NCBI RefSeq assembly: GCF_012927245.1
Contig: NZ_JABBGE010000009.1
Span: forward strand, 310,001-374,000
Source: Streptomyces sp. R302
GTDB lineage: Bacteria; Actinomycetota; Actinomycetes; Streptomycetales; Streptomycetaceae
Direction of reading: 5' to 3'
DNA length: 64,000 bases
The notes beneath the pieces are model-generated. The model was not told the DNA's origin, ran no database searches, and saw nothing but the letters and a program-made list of their open reading frames with translations. Below are positions 17,873-26,181 of the stretch, in pieces; position 1 is the stretch's first letter, and each line of letters opens with the position of its first letter. The position numbers and the translations under genes are program-made.

Positions 17873-19075
17873 ATGGCCGTATGGGACGACCTGGTCGGAC
17901 AGGAGCGGGTCGAGGAGCAGCTCACCGCCGCCGCACGGGACGCCGACGCGCTGGTCACCGCCCAGGCCGCCGGCGAGCCCGGCCCCGAGGCGTCGAAGAT
18001 GACGCACGCCTGGCTCTTCACCGGCCCGCCCGGCGCGGGCCGGGTCGACGCCGCCCGCGCCTTCGCGGCGGCCCTCCAGTGCGTCAGCCCGGACCGGGCG
18101 CTCGGCGGGGCGCCCGGCTGCGGCTTCTGCACCGGCTGCCACACGGTCCTCGTCGGCACGCACGCCGACGTGACGACGGTCTCCGCCGTCGGCACCGAGA
18201 TCCTCGTCAAGGACATGCGCGACACCGTCCGCAAGTCCTTCACCTCCCCGGCCACCGGCCGCTGGCAGATCATCCTCGTCACCGACGCCGAGCGGCTCAA
18301 CGAGAAGTCGGCCAACGCCGTCCTCAAGGCCGTCGAGGAGCCCGCGCCGCGCACCGTCTGGCTGCTCTGCGCGCCCTCGGTCGAGGACGTGCTGCCGACG
18401 ATCCGCTCCCGCTGCCGCCACCTGACCCTGCGCACCCCGCCGGTCGAGGCCGTCGCCGACGTGCTGATCCGGCGCGACGGCATCGAGCCCGAGCTCGCCC
18501 ACGCGGCCGCCCGCGCCACCCAGGGCCACGTCGACCGGGCCCGTCGGCTCGCCACCGACGAGCGGGCCAGAGCCCGCCGCGCCGTCGTCCTGAAGCTGCC
18601 GCTGCGGGTGGCGGACATCGGCGGCTGCCTGCGGGCCGCGCAGGAGCTGGTGGACGCGGCGGCGGAGGACGCGAAGCAGGTCGCCGAGGAGGTCGACACC
18701 AAGGAGACCGAGGAGCTGAAGGCGGCGCTCGGGGCCGTCCAGGGCGGGCGGATGCCGCGCGGCACCGCCGGCATGATGAAGGAGCTGGAGGAGAAGCAGA
18801 AGCGCCGCGGCCGCCGCACCCAGCTCGACAGCCTGGACCTCGCCCTGACCGACCTGACCGGCTTCTACCGGGACGTGCTGACGCTCCAGCTGGCCACCGG
18901 CTCCGCGCTGGCCAACGAGGACGTGCGGGACGCGGTGGAGCGGATCGCCCGCGACACCACCCCGGAGCGGACGCTGCGCCGGGTGGAGGCCGTCCTCGCC
19001 TGCCGCGAGGCCCTGGAGCGGAACGTGGCGCCGCTGCTCGCGGTCGAGGCGATGACGATGGCCCTCCGCGACTGA
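17873..19075 (+). CDS. holB: DNA polymerase III delta' subunit
   Basis: This 400-residue AAA+ clamp-loader subunit has the delta'/gamma fold signatures. The Walker A is degenerate (GPPGAGRVDA, with Arg in place of the usual GK-S/T), as expected for the non-ATPase delta' subunit. A zinc module CGFCTGC sits near residue 84, and an SRC-type motif appears in IRSRCRH. ATG 17873 follows a GGGAGGGG site. A longer frame from 17513 overlaps tmk and is rejected. It loads the sliding clamp as part of the replication machinery. A CACAAT element lies 29 bases upstream. Confidence 0.95.
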   Translation: MAVWDDLVGQERVEEQLTAAARDADALVTAQAAGEPGPEASKMTHAWLFTGPPGAGRVDAARAFAAALQCVSPDRALGGAPGCGFCTGCHTVLVGTHADVTTVSAVGTEILVKDMRDTVRKSFTSPATGRWQIILVTDAERLNEKSANAVLKAVEEPAPRTVWLLCAPSVEDVLPTIRSRCRHLTLRTPPVEAVADVLIRRDGIEPELAHAAARATQGHVDRARRLATDERARARRAVVLKLPLRVADIGGCLRAAQELVDAAAEDAKQVAEEVDTKETEELKAALGAVQGGRMPRGTAGMMKELEEKQKRRGRRTQLDSLDLALTDLTGFYRDVLTLQLATGSALANEDVRDAVERIARDTTPERTLRRVEAVLACREALERNVAPLLAVEAMTMALRD

Positions 19076-19216
19076 CCGCCCGACCCGCCCGGTCCGGTCC
19101 CACCCGCCCCTACCCGACCCCGCCCGGCGGCCGCGCGCCAGACCAGACCCGACGCGACCGACCCAACCCGACCGACCCGACTCCACGCGATTGGACACGG
19201 TCCGTACCCGTCCGGA

Positions 19217-19222
19217 TACGCT
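19217..19222 (+). promoter_or_regulatory. -10 element, probable leaderless hydrolase transcript
   Basis: TACGCT ends exactly six bases before ATG 19229. A TTGGAC box at 19191 lies 20 bases upstream, a longer spacer than ideal. The same TANNNT-N6-ATG spacing occurs at 14524, 23867 and 57391. Confidence 0.5.
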
Positions 19223-19228
19223 CCGGGA

Positions 19229-20788
19229 ATGGACTCCAGGCGTCTCCTCCGCATCTCCGCCACGGCGCTCGCCGCGGCCGGGCTGATCCTCTCCGGCTGT
19301 ACGGGCGGGAGCGGCGCCGCCGCTCCCGAGCGCCCGGGGGCCGGCACGGCGCGGCAGGCCGCCTCCCCGGTGCCGTCGCCCGAGGCGCTGAAGAAGTACT
19401 ACGGACAGAAGCTGTCCTGGCGGGACTGCGGCGTCCCCGGCTTCCAGTGCGCGACGCTCCGGGCCCCGCTCGACTACGCGAAGCCCGACGGGCGCGAGGT
19501 GCGGCTGGCCGTCTCCCGGGTGCGGGCCACCGGGCCCGGCGAGCGGATCGGCTCGCTCCTGGTGAACCCGGGCGGGCCGGGCGGCTCGGCCGTCGACTAC
19601 CTCCAGGGGTACGCGGGCATCGGCTACCCCGAGCCGGTGCGGGCCCGCTACGACATGGTGGCCGTCGACCCGCGCGGGGTCGGCCGCTCCGAGCCCGTCG
19701 ACTGTCTGACGGGCCCGGAGATGGACACGTACACCCAGGTCGACCAGACGCCGGACGACGCGGCGGAGGTCGAGGCGCTGGCCGCCTCCTTCCGGCGGTT
19801 CGCGGCCGGCTGCGAGCAGCGGACCGGCGCGGTCCTGCCGCACGTCTCCACCGTGGAGACGGCCCGCGACATGGACATCCTGCGGGCGGTCCTCGGCGAC
19901 GCGAAGCTGCACTACGTCGGCGCCTCGTACGGCACCTTCCTCGGCGCCACCTATGCCGAGCTGTTCCCCGGGCGGGTCGGCCGGCTCGTCCTCGACGGCG
20001 CGATGGACCCCTCCCTCTCGGCGCTCGACCTCAACCGGGACCAGACGGCCGGCTTCGAGACCGCCTTCCGCGCCTTCGCCGCCGACTGCGTCACCCGGCC
20101 CGACTGCCCCCTCGGCACCGAGTCGGTCGCGGCGGCCGGGAACGCCCTCAAGAAGTTCTTCCGCACCACCGACACCACGCCTGTCCCCACCGGCGAGAGC
20201 CGCGAGCTCGGCGAGTCCCTGGCGACCACCGGCGTCATCGCGGCCATGTACGACGAGGGCGCCTGGCCCCAGCTGCGGGAGGCCCTGACCCGGGCGATCG
20301 GCGGCGAGGGCTCGGCGCTTCTCGCGCTCGCCGACAGCTACTACGAGCGGGAGCCGGACGGCTCGTACGCGAACCTCATGTTCGCCAACGCCGCCGTGAA
20401 CTGCCTCGACCTGCCCCCCGCCTACCGGGACCCGGCCGGCGCGCAGGCTGCGGCCCCCTCCTTCGACAAGGCCTCCCCGGTCTTCGGCACCGGCCTCGCC
20501 TGGGCCGCCCTGAACTGCACCTACTGGCCCTCCGAGGCCACCGGCCGCCCGCACCGCATCACCGCCGACGGCGCCGCCCCGATCCTCGTCGTCGGCACCA
20601 CCCGCGACCCCGCCACCCCCTACAAGTGGGCCCAGTCCCTCGCCGGCCAGCTCTCCTCCGGCACCCTCCTCACCTACGAGGGCGACGGCCACACCGCCTA
20701 CGGCCGCGGCAGCGACTGCGTCGACACCGCCGTCAACACCTACCTCCTCGAAGGCACCCCGCCCCCCGCCGGCAAGCGCTGCGCCTAG
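19229..20788 (+). CDS. Secreted alpha/beta hydrolase, tripeptidyl-aminopeptidase-like
   Basis: The 519-residue protein has an N-terminal lipobox signal (LSGC, Cys near residue 24) and an alpha/beta-hydrolase core. The oxyanion region is NPGGPGGS, the nucleophile lies in GASYG (Ser233), and the C-terminal acid and His appear in TTRDPATPY and GDGHTAYG. This matches the Streptomyces tripeptidyl aminopeptidase family (TAP/SlpD-like), which releases N-terminal peptides extracellularly. The exact substrate is not visible. It is the last core gene before tRNA-Thr and the island. The 150 bases before it are CCGACC-type low complexity with no gene. Confidence 0.88.
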   Translation: MDSRRLLRISATALAAAGLILSGCTGGSGAAAPERPGAGTARQAASPVPSPEALKKYYGQKLSWRDCGVPGFQCATLRAPLDYAKPDGREVRLAVSRVRATGPGERIGSLLVNPGGPGGSAVDYLQGYAGIGYPEPVRARYDMVAVDPRGVGRSEPVDCLTGPEMDTYTQVDQTPDDAAEVEALAASFRRFAAGCEQRTGAVLPHVSTVETARDMDILRAVLGDAKLHYVGASYGTFLGATYAELFPGRVGRLVLDGAMDPSLSALDLNRDQTAGFETAFRAFAADCVTRPDCPLGTESVAAAGNALKKFFRTTDTTPVPTGESRELGESLATTGVIAAMYDEGAWPQLREALTRAIGGEGSALLALADSYYEREPDGSYANLMFANAAVNCLDLPPAYRDPAGAQAAAPSFDKASPVFGTGLAWAALNCTYWPSEATGRPHRITADGAAPILVVGTTRDPATPYKWAQSLAGQLSSGTLLTYEGDGHTAYGRGSDCVDTAVNTYLLEGTPPPAGKRCA

Positions 20789-20815
20789 CCCCCCGGCGCC
20801 GCCCCTCCGCCCCTG

Positions 20816-20845
20816 GTCAAAGCACCCCCGGAAACTGTGTAGACT
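20816..20845 (+). promoter_or_regulatory. tRNA-Thr promoter
   Basis: GTCAAA (20816-20821) and TAGACT (20840-20845) are separated by 18 bases and end 39 bases before the tRNA. This is a plausible vegetative-type promoter. Confidence 0.6.
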
Positions 20846-20884
20846 TGGCGACGCTGCTGCACCGACCATGGTGCTGCACGCGGC

Positions 20885-20958
20885 GCCGCCTTAGCTCAGT
20901 TGGCCAGAGCAACGCACTCGTAATGCGTAGGTCTCGGGTTCGAATCCCGAAGGCGGCT
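20885..20958 (+). tRNA. tRNA-Thr (anticodon CGT)
   Basis: The 74-nt sequence folds into a full cloverleaf: acceptor gccgcct with aggcggc, D-arm gctc/gagc, anticodon stem acgca/tgcgt with loop ctcgtaa (anticodon CGT), and T-arm tcggg/cccga with loop ttcgaat. CCA is not encoded. Its 3' half is duplicated at 25728, which marks it as an integration target. Confidence 0.95.
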
Positions 20959-20959
20959 C
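20929..20959 (+). repeat. attL-like 3' end of tRNA-Thr (repeat A)
   Basis: These 31 bases, covering the T-arm and 3' acceptor strand of tRNA-Thr plus one base, recur without mismatch at 25728-25758. This is the usual product of site-specific integration into a tRNA 3' end. Confidence 0.85.
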
Positions 20960-20964
20960 GGATT

Positions 20965-21001
20965 AACCCCAGGACTCACTCGCCGTGACCTGGGGTTTTT
21001 T
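20965..21001 (+). terminator. tRNA-Thr downstream hairpin terminator
   Basis: aaccccagg pairs with cctggggtt and is followed by a T-run; an inner tca/tga pair may extend the stem. A closely related terminator with a longer stem lies at the far end of the island (46944). Confidence 0.75.
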
Positions 21002-21058
21002 CATGCCCGGGTGGTGCGCGTCGCGTGATGGGAACGCCGGGGGAGTGCCCGCGTTGCT

Positions 21059-22498
21059 TCACCAGTTGGGGTCGAGGACCAGCGGGGCATCCTCGGACGC
21101 CATCCAGGCGTCGAACTCCTCCGGTGTCAGGAAGATGGGACGGCTGGCCTCCGCAGCCGTCAGCGCCGCCAGACCGGACAGCGCGGCCGCCGGATCGGTG
21201 CCCGCGAGACGTTGCCGTACGTCCTTCAGCTCGGGCAGCACGACGGCCGACGCGCGCGTCACCGGGCCCAGGGCGGCCGCCGCTGAGCCCAGCAGCCCCG
21301 AGGTCAGGGACGCCGTGAGCAGCTCCCGCTCCAGCAGCTGCGCGCCCGGCCCGCCGGTGCCGCGGACCGCCACCAAAGCGGCCTGCAGGCCCTGCGCGAT
21401 CAGCGTGCCGGCTGCCTGGCCCACCAGACCGCCCACCAGTGCCCCGACCACCGGCACCGGGATCACTGTCTGCGTCACCGCCCCGCATGCCCAGCCCAGA
21501 GCGGTCCGCAGGGTGGCCTCCGCGCTGCAGGCCGCGAACTCACCCGCGTCGATCCGCCCGCGCGCCAGTGCCACACCGGCCTCCGCCACCGCGTACGCGG
21601 CACCGGCCGTCGCGAACGCCAGGTCTCCGCCGCCCAGCACCGCAGGCAGACGCCCGGCCCGCGACGCCGTACGGATCACCGATCCCAGCCCCGCGACGGC
21701 CCCGGACCGCGCCGCAGCCTGGGCCGCCGACGCGGCTGCTGTGAGGGCTGCCGACGCGGCCGAGGTCTCACCCGCCCGCACCCGGGCCAGCTGTCCGGCG
21801 GCGGACACGGCCCCGGCGACCAGACCACCGACCGCCGCCGCCGTTCCCGCTGCGGCCGCCGCCTCCCGGCCGGCCGCCCGTACCGCCTCACCGCGCGCCC
21901 AGCGCATCGGGTCGAGGGCCGAGCGGTGCGCGTCGGCCAGGTCGATCGGGTCGGAGGCGACATTCCCGTACTTCAGCCGGTCCTTCAGATGCGCGTGGGC
22001 GTCGGCGTAGTCGGCGAACCGCACTCCCTCGGGAGACATGGCGAGTCGGCGCTCCAGCAGACTGTCCACGGCGGCGACCCGGTCGCCCGCCACCAGTCGC
22101 GCCATCCCCTCGTAGTGCGGCTGGGACACCTGGTGAGCGGTCTTCGGGACGCTGTCCATCAACTTGGCCTGCGCCTGGCCCACGATCCGGCCTCGGTCGA
22201 CGAGCCAGACATCGGCCGGGGCAGTCTGTGAGCCGCCTTCGGCCCACTCCGTGACCACAGCCCGGACCGACGCGCCGGCCCGGATCGCGTTCTGGTTGAA
22301 GGAGAGTGCGTGGCGTACCTCGAAGAGGTGTCCGGCACGCTGGGCGTTGCCGATGCCGACGTACCGGCGGACCAGCCGCTCCACCGTCTCCTGGGTGCGC
22401 AACGTCTCGACGGTGGCCTCGGCCAGCCGGCGGGTGGCGGCGTCCGCGACCGTCCATGCGGCCTGGTCGGCGGCGCCGGGCAGGACCGTACGGCTCAT
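21059..22498 (-). CDS. PD-(D/E)XK nuclease-like protein with Gly/Ala-rich hydrophobic C-terminal region
   Basis: The protein has 479 residues. Residues 55-115 carry a candidate PD-(D/E)XK active site: Glu60 in HLFEVRHA, Asp96 in APADVWLV and Gln110-x-Lys112 in GQAQAK. Residues 205-430 are very Ala/Gly-rich with glycine-zipper-like hydrophobic stretches (AAVGGLVAGAV, VVGALVGGLVGQAAG), suggesting membrane insertion or helix packing. It overlaps the upstream gene by 4 bp (ATGA), so the two form one transcription unit. I know no characterised homologue. A nuclease effector for defence or conflict is inferred from the motif and the island location only. Confidence 0.65.
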   Translation of the reverse strand: MSRTVLPGAADQAAWTVADAATRRLAEATVETLRTQETVERLVRRYVGIGNAQRAGHLFEVRHALSFNQNAIRAGASVRAVVTEWAEGGSQTAPADVWLVDRGRIVGQAQAKLMDSVPKTAHQVSQPHYEGMARLVAGDRVAAVDSLLERRLAMSPEGVRFADYADAHAHLKDRLKYGNVASDPIDLADAHRSALDPMRWARGEAVRAAGREAAAAAGTAAAVGGLVAGAVSAAGQLARVRAGETSAASAALTAAASAAQAAARSGAVAGLGSVIRTASRAGRLPAVLGGGDLAFATAGAAYAVAEAGVALARGRIDAGEFAACSAEATLRTALGWACGAVTQTVIPVPVVGALVGGLVGQAAGTLIAQGLQAALVAVRGTGGPGAQLLERELLTASLTSGLLGSAAAALGPVTRASAVVLPELKDVRQRLAGTDPAAALSGLAALTAAEASRPIFLTPEEFDAWMASEDAPLVLDPNW

Positions 22499-23421
22499 GC
22501 GGCGGATGCCAGTTCGGCAAGGTGGGCCCGGGCGTCCGCAACGACGCGGCCGGACAGCTCGCCGACCCGGCCGTCCTCTCCGGCCGGCGGGGCTGCCATC
22601 ACCTTCACCGTCGTGCAGGCGAGATCGAAGACCTCCTTGACCTGGGCTCGCTGCTCCGCGTCGTACGCCCCGTAGTCGTCATGGTCGGCGGCCAGTGCCG
22701 CGAAGGCCGGCAGCCGCTCCTCCATGGCCACGCAGAGGTCCTTGAGTACGAGGCGGATCTCCCGGCTGCGCTGGAACACCTCGGACAGGGTCCGGCGGGC
22801 CTCCGCCAGTTCGGACTCCGCCGCTCCCAGTTCCTCGGCGACCTTCTCCTGGTCCTCGCGGGCCGAGCGGCCCTGCCATTCAAGGAGGACACCGCCCACG
22901 ACGAGCGCTGGTACGGCGACAACCGCGGCCAGGACCATCGTCCCGGCGGCCACGCCACCGCCGCCCGCCGCCAGCGAACCACCGCCCAGCCAGGCCAGGG
23001 TGGCGCTACTCGCGGCGGCCCCGGAAAGCCCGGAGATGGCTGTGCCGGTGGACGCGGTGGCGAAGGCGCCGACGGCCAGGTAGGTGGCCGTGCCGATGCC
23101 CGCTCCGGCGGCTCCGCCCCCGATGAGCGACCCGACCGCGGACACCGCGAGTCGCTGTATCTCCTGCAGTTCGACGTCGGCCGTGGCGTGCCCAGCCGGG
23201 TCCACCGGGGCAAGTCCGGCCAGATCCACCCGCTTGAGCCGCGCGAAAGCGTCCCGGAAGGGGACGAGGGCCCGATCGTAGGTGGCCTGCCGCTGCTTCT
23301 CCTGCGCCGTACTCTCCTGGACGACGTGCCGGTCGAGCTTCCTGCGGCGGGCACTCAGCTTCTCACTGCGCTGTTCGTTCCTTCGCGCGAGCAGGATGGC
23401 TCGGTACATGGCTACGGCCAT
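22495..23421 (-). CDS. Glycine-rich membrane protein flanked by charged helical segments
   Basis: The 308-residue protein has a basic helical N-terminus (1-90), a central 95-residue Gly/Ala/Ser-rich hydrophobic block (about 92-190), then an acidic coiled-coil-like segment (195-245) and a soluble C-terminus. The central block contains LAWLGGGSLAAGGGG, a sequence I remember from many uncharacterised bacterial accessory-genome proteins. ATG 23421 follows GGGGAGGG at good spacing. It is co-transcribed with the nuclease-like gene downstream. A membrane-acting or sensor component of a two-gene system is an inference. Confidence 0.65.
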   Translation of the reverse strand: MAVAMYRAILLARRNEQRSEKLSARRRKLDRHVVQESTAQEKQRQATYDRALVPFRDAFARLKRVDLAGLAPVDPAGHATADVELQEIQRLAVSAVGSLIGGGAAGAGIGTATYLAVGAFATASTGTAISGLSGAAASSATLAWLGGGSLAAGGGGVAAGTMVLAAVVAVPALVVGGVLLEWQGRSAREDQEKVAEELGAAESELAEARRTLSEVFQRSREIRLVLKDLCVAMEERLPAFAALAADHDDYGAYDAEQRAQVKEVFDLACTTVKVMAAPPAGEDGRVGELSGRVVADARAHLAELASAA

Positions 23422-23460
23422 GCGGCATTCCCTCCCCTGGGCAGTCGCACTGACTGGACG

Positions 23461-23694
23461 TCAGGCTATCGCCGTTCGGGTGCTCGCCAGGGCATGTCCG
23501 TGATGCGCGACGTCCCGGGGGACGCCACAAGGCAGGTGCGATGGGGCGGCATCAACCTCATGACGGAAGCGAACCCTGAACTCGCTGTCACCGGCGAGTT
23601 CAGGGCGGATGACCTTCAGTGCTGCCTGACGCCCAGACGCTGACCGGGCGAGGTACACGACGCCCATCCCGCCCTCACCAAGGCGCCCCTCCAC
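23461..23694 (-). pseudogene. Truncated serine/threonine protein kinase N-terminus
   Basis: The 77-residue ORF begins with the glycine loop RLGEGGMGVVYLARS, followed by QAALKVIRPELAGDSEFRVRF with the ATP-binding lysine and then REV-like HEVDAA. After about 48 residues similarity stops and the frame runs into unrelated sequence. The catalytic loop and DFG motif are absent, so no active kinase can be made. It sits just upstream of the two-gene membrane/nuclease operon and may mark the deletion that joined two pieces of the island. Confidence 0.75.
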
Positions 23695-23866
23695 CTAGGA
23701 ACGCTCTCCTCCTCCGGGAAGTGATGTTGCCGAGATTCGGGAACGCCTACGTGTTTGTGTCAGGACCGTGGTTGTGCTCGGCCCGGGGCGTGCTGATCTG
23801 GCCGGACACGGTGTCCTCGTGGGAGGGATCGCGGTAACCCGTTCGCGTGGCATGCTCCCGGCCGCG

Positions 23867-23872
23867 TACGTT
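23867..23872 (+). promoter_or_regulatory. -10 element, probable leaderless DUF1963-like transcript
   Basis: TACGTT ends six bases before ATG 23879. No ribosome-binding site is visible upstream of that ATG, in keeping with a leaderless message. Confidence 0.45.
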
Positions 23873-23878
23873 CCGCCC

Positions 23879-24874
23879 ATGACCAGGACAACGCCGGCCA
23901 GGCCGGTCGCAGTGGAGGCTGTGTTCCCGGAACTGGCGGCATACCGGGGGCGGACGACCCGCCTGCACCCGCGGCCGGGGCAGCCCGGGCGGCACGACAG
24001 CCATGTCGGCGGGCCGCTGCTGTGGCCCAGCGACGAGCCGTGGCCGGTCTGCCGCGAGCCGCACCAGCCCGAGACCAAGGGGTACGCACCAGAGGAGATC
24101 CGCGCCGCCCGGGCCGCGGGCGTGTGGCCTCGGAGCCGCCCGTGGTCCGGCGCCGGCAGTCCGGGGGAGGACGGGCCGACCCCTTTCGTGGGGCTCGCCC
24201 AGTTCTTCGGCCGGGACGTCCCCGGTCTGGCCGTCGGTCCCGGCGGCGCTGACCTGGTGCAGCTCTTCCGTTGCCCGCGCACCCACGGCCCGTACCTCGA
24301 GCGCCGATACCTCCTGCGGTGGAGGCCGGCCGCGCAGACGGAGCGAGCGGACCGCTTCCTTGCCCCCGCGCCTGAAGTGCCGTTGCTCCGGCGGGAGGAC
24401 GAACTCCCCGAACCCTGTGTCGTGCACCCCGAGGAGGTGGACACCTATCCGTGGGCAGAGGACGACACGCTGCCTGCGGCTCTGATCGACCGCATCGACG
24501 CCTGGGACGATACCCGGACGGCGGAAGGCGGCCGCGACGCACCGAACTACCAGGGCGCTCTCTCGATCCCGCCCGGCTGGCGGGTCGGCGGCTTTCCCAG
24601 CTGGGCGTCCACGGGCCCGATGGACATCACTTGCGCGTCCTGCGCGGCCCCGATGCGGCTCCTGCTGACGGCCGGGGGCGGCGAGATGGACCGCGACTCG
24701 CACAGCTGGATGCCGATGGAAGACCGCGATCCGTCCCTACAGGGGATGGCCTCGATCCGGGGCGGCCAGTCCGTCGCCCGGCCCACCCGGCTCCGCTTCG
24801 GCCGTGACCGAGACCTGCACGTCTTCACCTGCCCGGCCGACCCGGGACACCCGCCTCGATGGGTGCTCTCCTGA
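23879..24874 (+). CDS. DUF1963-like protein of unknown function
   Basis: This 331-residue soluble protein has an N-terminal GGPLLWPSDEPWPVC segment and a FVGLAQFFGRD strand resembling DUF1963/YwqG proteins. It also has two C-terminal cysteine pairs (TCASCAAP and an FTC segment near the end) that could bind a metal. ATG 23879 is preferred because a -10 element ends six bases upstream; the longer frame from 23768 has no conserved start. DUF1963 proteins have no firmly established role. It is transcribed away from the kinase remnant and stands alone. The family call is from memory of motifs. Confidence 0.6.
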   Translation: MTRTTPARPVAVEAVFPELAAYRGRTTRLHPRPGQPGRHDSHVGGPLLWPSDEPWPVCREPHQPETKGYAPEEIRAARAAGVWPRSRPWSGAGSPGEDGPTPFVGLAQFFGRDVPGLAVGPGGADLVQLFRCPRTHGPYLERRYLLRWRPAAQTERADRFLAPAPEVPLLRREDELPEPCVVHPEEVDTYPWAEDDTLPAALIDRIDAWDDTRTAEGGRDAPNYQGALSIPPGWRVGGFPSWASTGPMDITCASCAAPMRLLLTAGGGEMDRDSHSWMPMEDRDPSLQGMASIRGGQSVARPTRLRFGRDRDLHVFTCPADPGHPPRWVLS

Positions 24875-25013
24875 TCCGTTCCAAGAGCGACAGATTCGGC
24901 CGGCGGGCACCGCTGCGAGCCGCCAGCACTGTTCCTGGATCTCGCCGGTATTCCCCACGCCAACCAGCCGCGACCGTTCCCCGAATCCGGCTGCGACCGT
25001 TCCTGCACGTCGC

Positions 25014-25600
25014 CTACGTAGCCAGGGGCGGGGAACTCACGGCGGCGCAGGAGCCGGTCTTGGCGTCGGTGTTTGCCTGTTCGCCGCGGGGTGGCTGGTC
25101 CGACGGCGGTTGCCGGTTGAGCTTCTCGAAGCCGTAGGCCCAGTAGTGCGGGTTGTACGTGGGGTCGTCGTCCTGGTCGCGGAAGACGTAGTCGATCACG
25201 TCGAGGTAGGTGGTGATGTCCTTGCGGCAGTCCCGCTTGGCGTACCAGCGGGCGATCATCTCCTCGGCCTGCTCCGGGTCGGCCGGGTACTGGCTGAGCA
25301 CGAAGGGCCGCGTCCGGCACTCCGGTGATGAGGTGGCCGCCGGGCGTGAGCACGCGGAACGCCTCACGGGTGTAGGTCTTGGCGGAGCGGGGGTGGTCGA
25401 TGTGCTCCAGGAAGTGCTCCGAGAAGATCTCCTGGGTGCTCGCCTCGGCGAGCGGCAGGCCCTCGCGTACGTCCCCACAGGAGGTCGGCCGGCGGGACGA
25501 TGTCGATGGTGAAGAAGCCTTCGATGCGGTGACTGCCGCCACCGATCTGGACCTGGGCGGGGTGGGCTTGGGCGTCGTGCGTGGCCGGCGTGTCTTGCTT
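25014..25600 (-). pseudogene. Frameshifted SAM-methyltransferase-like gene
   Basis: Three frames must be joined to read one protein. The first gives VQIGGGSHRIEGFFTIDIV then PPADLLWG. The second gives REGLPLAEASTQEIFSEHF then LEHIDHP and FRVLTPGGHLITGVPD, a typical class I methyltransferase core with LRPGG-like motif. The third gives DITTYLDVIDYVFRDQ then NPHYWAYGFEKLNRQ. The shifts fall near 25480 and 25320. The N-terminal SAM-binding glycine loop is not visible, so the gene is also 5'-truncated. It is a dead remnant close to the second att repeat. The bases between 24874 and 25014 hold nothing I recognise. Confidence 0.75.
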
Positions 25601-25727
25601 CCTGGGTCGCCGGTGGTGGGTGGTTCAGGTGGTTCGGGTGGTTCGGGTGCCGAGCTGCTCGATCCTCCACGGCCCCAGGCCGTTGCCCGGGTGGTGTCGC
25701 CCCGTAATCGGTGAAGTCGGTGTCGAC

Positions 25728-25758
25728 AGGTCTCGGGTTCGAATCCCGAAGGCGGCTC
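25728..25758 (+). repeat. attR-like copy of the tRNA-Thr 3' end (repeat B)
   Basis: This is an exact 31-base copy of 20929-20959, without the 5' part of a tRNA. The repeats bracket about 4.8 kb. A strong terminator follows two bases later, as expected for the original downstream side of the tRNA gene. Confidence 0.85.
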
Positions 25759-25760
25759 AG

Positions 25761-25799
25761 AGAAAGACCAGGTCAGAGGGTGTCTGACCTGGTCTTTCT
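25761..25799 (+). terminator. Perfect hairpin terminator after repeat B
   Basis: A 17-bp perfect stem (agaaagaccaggtcaga and its complement) has a 5-base loop. It is likely the displaced native terminator of tRNA-Thr. The bases from 25800 to 25943 contain no supported gene. Confidence 0.9.
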
Positions 25800-25943
25800 G
25801 TTACTCGGAGCATGGCGGGTGACGCGGCCGGGCGCCGTGGATTCTTTGCGTGAGCGATGCGTGAGTGGGGCCCCAGCCTTCTTCTCGGTGTCCCCGCGGG
25901 CGTCCACGGCTTTCCGGGGCGAGCAGATGGCGCGGTGCGGCTC

Positions 25944-26174
25944 CTACCGGGAGCCGACGCGCTTCTTCGTGAGTCGGGATCGCCAGGCCCAGCGGGTGAG
26001 CGCTCCGACGGCGAGGGAAGCGAGGATGGCGCCCCAGTCGATGACGTGGGGGAGGCCGGGGAAGAAGGAGAAGAAGGCGAGTGCTGCGGCCGCGCCGACG
26101 AGGAAGGCGACGATGTCGGCGCGGCGGCGCTTGGCTTCCCGGTCGGGGTCCTCGGGCATGGGCTGGGGGCTCAT
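25944..26174 (-). CDS. Small two-helix membrane protein
   Basis: The 76-residue protein has a charged N-terminus (EDPDREAKRRRADI), two membrane helices (about residues 20-38 and 43-60) and a basic C-terminus. ATG 26174 lies 7 bases after the stop of the secreted-protein gene, so the two are probably co-transcribed. An ORF extending to 26222 would overlap that gene and is rejected. The family is unknown. A role with the secreted neighbour is possible but nothing in the sequence proves it. Confidence 0.6.
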   Translation of the reverse strand: MSPQPMPEDPDREAKRRRADIVAFLVGAAAALAFFSFFPGLPHVIDWGAILASLAVGALTRWAWRSRLTKKRVGSR

Positions 26175-26181
26175 GTGCGGC

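Noticed and set aside
18027..18070. Working ATPase site in HolB
   Set aside because: The P-loop lacks the lysine (GPPGAGRVDA); this is normal for the delta' subunit and not a mutation of note.
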